This document shows, piece by piece, positions 62,685 through 63,273 of a stretch of 63,273 bases of DNA. The notes under the pieces were generated by a model that was given only the letters and a program-made list of their open reading frames with translations, was not told the DNA's origin and ran no database searches. The first letter of the stretch is position 1, and each line of letters begins with the position of its first letter. The stretch covers positions 1 through 63,273 of the forward strand of contig JBOHNM010000003.1 in the NCBI GenBank assembly GCA_050730675.1, written 5' to 3'. This DNA comes from JBOHNM01 sp050730675 (GTDB taxonomy: Bacteria > Planctomycetota > Phycisphaerae > Phycisphaerales > UBA1924). Both the position numbers and the translations under genes were made by a program.

Positions 62685-63273
62685 TCACTGCGAGAGCGGC
62701 TGGGGACCGAACACATCCGGGCCGAAGTTCCGATCCAGGATGAAGCCGAAGCCCCACGACATCCGCAGGCCGTTGCGCAGGATCTGCAGCGGGAAGGCCC
62801 AGAAGTTGGTGCCGACATCGATGACGTCGTCGGCCCGGATAAACACGTCGGGGTGGGTCTTTTCCTTGATCGCGCGGAAGTTCAGCCGGATGGTGGCCTG
62901 ACGGTCCGGGCCGACCATGCGAGTGAGGTCGATGCGCTCGGGCACACCCAGGCTGCCGAGGTTGCCCGCGGTGATAATCGCCTTCTCCATCGTCACCCGG
63001 CCGTTGCTTGGCAGATTGTACGGGCCGGGGCGGGCGACCTCGCCGCCGACGTAGAACAGGCCCTGCGGGAGCTGCGGCACGCGGATGACGTCGCCGGGGC
63101 GGATGATGATGTTGTACTGAGCCGAGCCGGCCATGAGCGGGGCAACGGGGATCTCGATCACGCGCTGCGTGACAGTGTCGCCGCCGGGTGCTGCCGGCTT
63201 CTTGCCTGTGGCGACCCATTTGCCGTCGAGGAAGATCCAGCCGGTCTCGCCGGTCGGGGCCGCGGTGTTCTTC
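62685..63273 (-). CDS. Polysaccharide export (Wza-like) protein, C-terminal part; 5' end beyond window
   Basis: The frame is open to the right edge of the window, so only the last about 195 residues are present. An SLBB domain is recognisable: YNIIIRPGDVIRVPQLPQGL, FYVGGEVARPGPYNLPSNGR, AIITAGNLGSLGVPERIDLTR and KEKTHPDVFIRADDVIDVG, typical of outer-membrane polysaccharide export proteins. The tail (LQILRNGLRMSWGFGFILD) may hold the membrane-crossing amphipathic helix. It is the first gene of the minus-strand EPS locus in this window; 209 bp without a gene separate it from the exosortase gene, with only a weak hairpin near 62620. Confidence 0.8.
   Translation of the reverse strand, partial: KNTAAPTGETGWIFLDGKWVATGKKPAAPGGDTVTQRVIEIPVAPLMAGSAQYNIIIRPGDVIRVPQLPQGLFYVGGEVARPGPYNLPSNGRVTMEKAIITAGNLGSLGVPERIDLTRMVGPDRQATIRLNFRAIKEKTHPDVFIRADDVIDVGTNFWAFPLQILRNGLRMSWGFGFILDRNFGPDVFGPQPLSQ

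Overview
This window looks like chromosomal DNA from a high-GC planctomycete, most likely class Phycisphaerae, order Phycisphaerales. The main evidence is six secreted proteins that end in a tandem dockerin-like module of the Phycisphaerales 'GC-type' (two ADVASLGG...DGQLTADD...FFxGC repeats), and a 3,294-residue surface protein with a LEPR-XLL-like N-terminal motif. No rRNA, tRNA, CRISPR array, phage or insertion sequence was recognised. This placement rests on protein motifs only; no database search was possible.

Layout. 0-6.5 kb: four consecutive secreted GC-dockerin proteins on + (a Kelch-like protein, an unknown, and two tandemly duplicated FG-GAP propellers). 6.5-18.4 kb: multicopper oxidase, a pyridoxamine-oxidase-like protein, a Pro/Asn-rich exported protein, a secreted GH38 alpha-mannosidase, a fifth GC-dockerin protein, a MEMO-family protein, a small basic protein and a CusF-like lipoprotein. 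18.4-26.3 kb, mostly minus strand: a four-gene unit (sugar epimerase, two small proteins, family-4-like uracil-DNA glycosylase), threonine synthase, Leu/Phe-tRNA-protein transferase and membrane proteins. 26.7-36.6 kb: the giant surface protein. 36.6-39.1 kb: a cytoskeleton-like group (long coiled coil, zinc-ribbon bactofilin, bactofilin). 39.4-46 kb: the sixth GC-dockerin protein, a pseudouridine synthase/YihY/lipoprotein unit, an isolated nuoB, a Pro-rich lipoprotein and ispF. 46-63.3 kb, all minus strand: a cell-envelope/exopolysaccharide locus, in transcription order Wza-like export protein (cut by the window edge), exosortase with C-terminal EpsI-like domain, giant TPR protein, Wzz/Wzc-like chain-length protein, sugar epimerase, WecA/MraY-type phosphosugar transferase, ParA-like ATPase, Na+/H+ antiporter-like protein, MurJ and an SDR.

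How the genes work together. The right-hand locus supplies the steps expected for a lipid-linked surface polysaccharide: nucleotide-sugar conversion, first sugar transfer to undecaprenyl phosphate, polymer/export control and an outer-membrane export protein. An exosortase is embedded in it. The GC-dockerin proteins and the giant LEPR-type protein are the probable exported surface proteome, but no matching anchor or cohesin partner is seen.

Most notable observations: (1) nine genes lack a Shine-Dalgarno sequence and instead have a TAnnnT box 5-6 nt before the start codon, the mark of leaderless transcripts; (2) all six GC-dockerin proteins end in Gly-Cys-X with a matching Cys just before the module; (3) a family-4-like uracil-DNA glycosylase that appears to have lost three of four Fe-S cysteines; (4) a Wzc-like protein whose P-loop lysine is replaced by alanine; (5) a near-perfect intrinsic terminator lying inside the 5' coding region of an epimerase gene; (6) in-frame repeat-derived insertions in thrC and aat.
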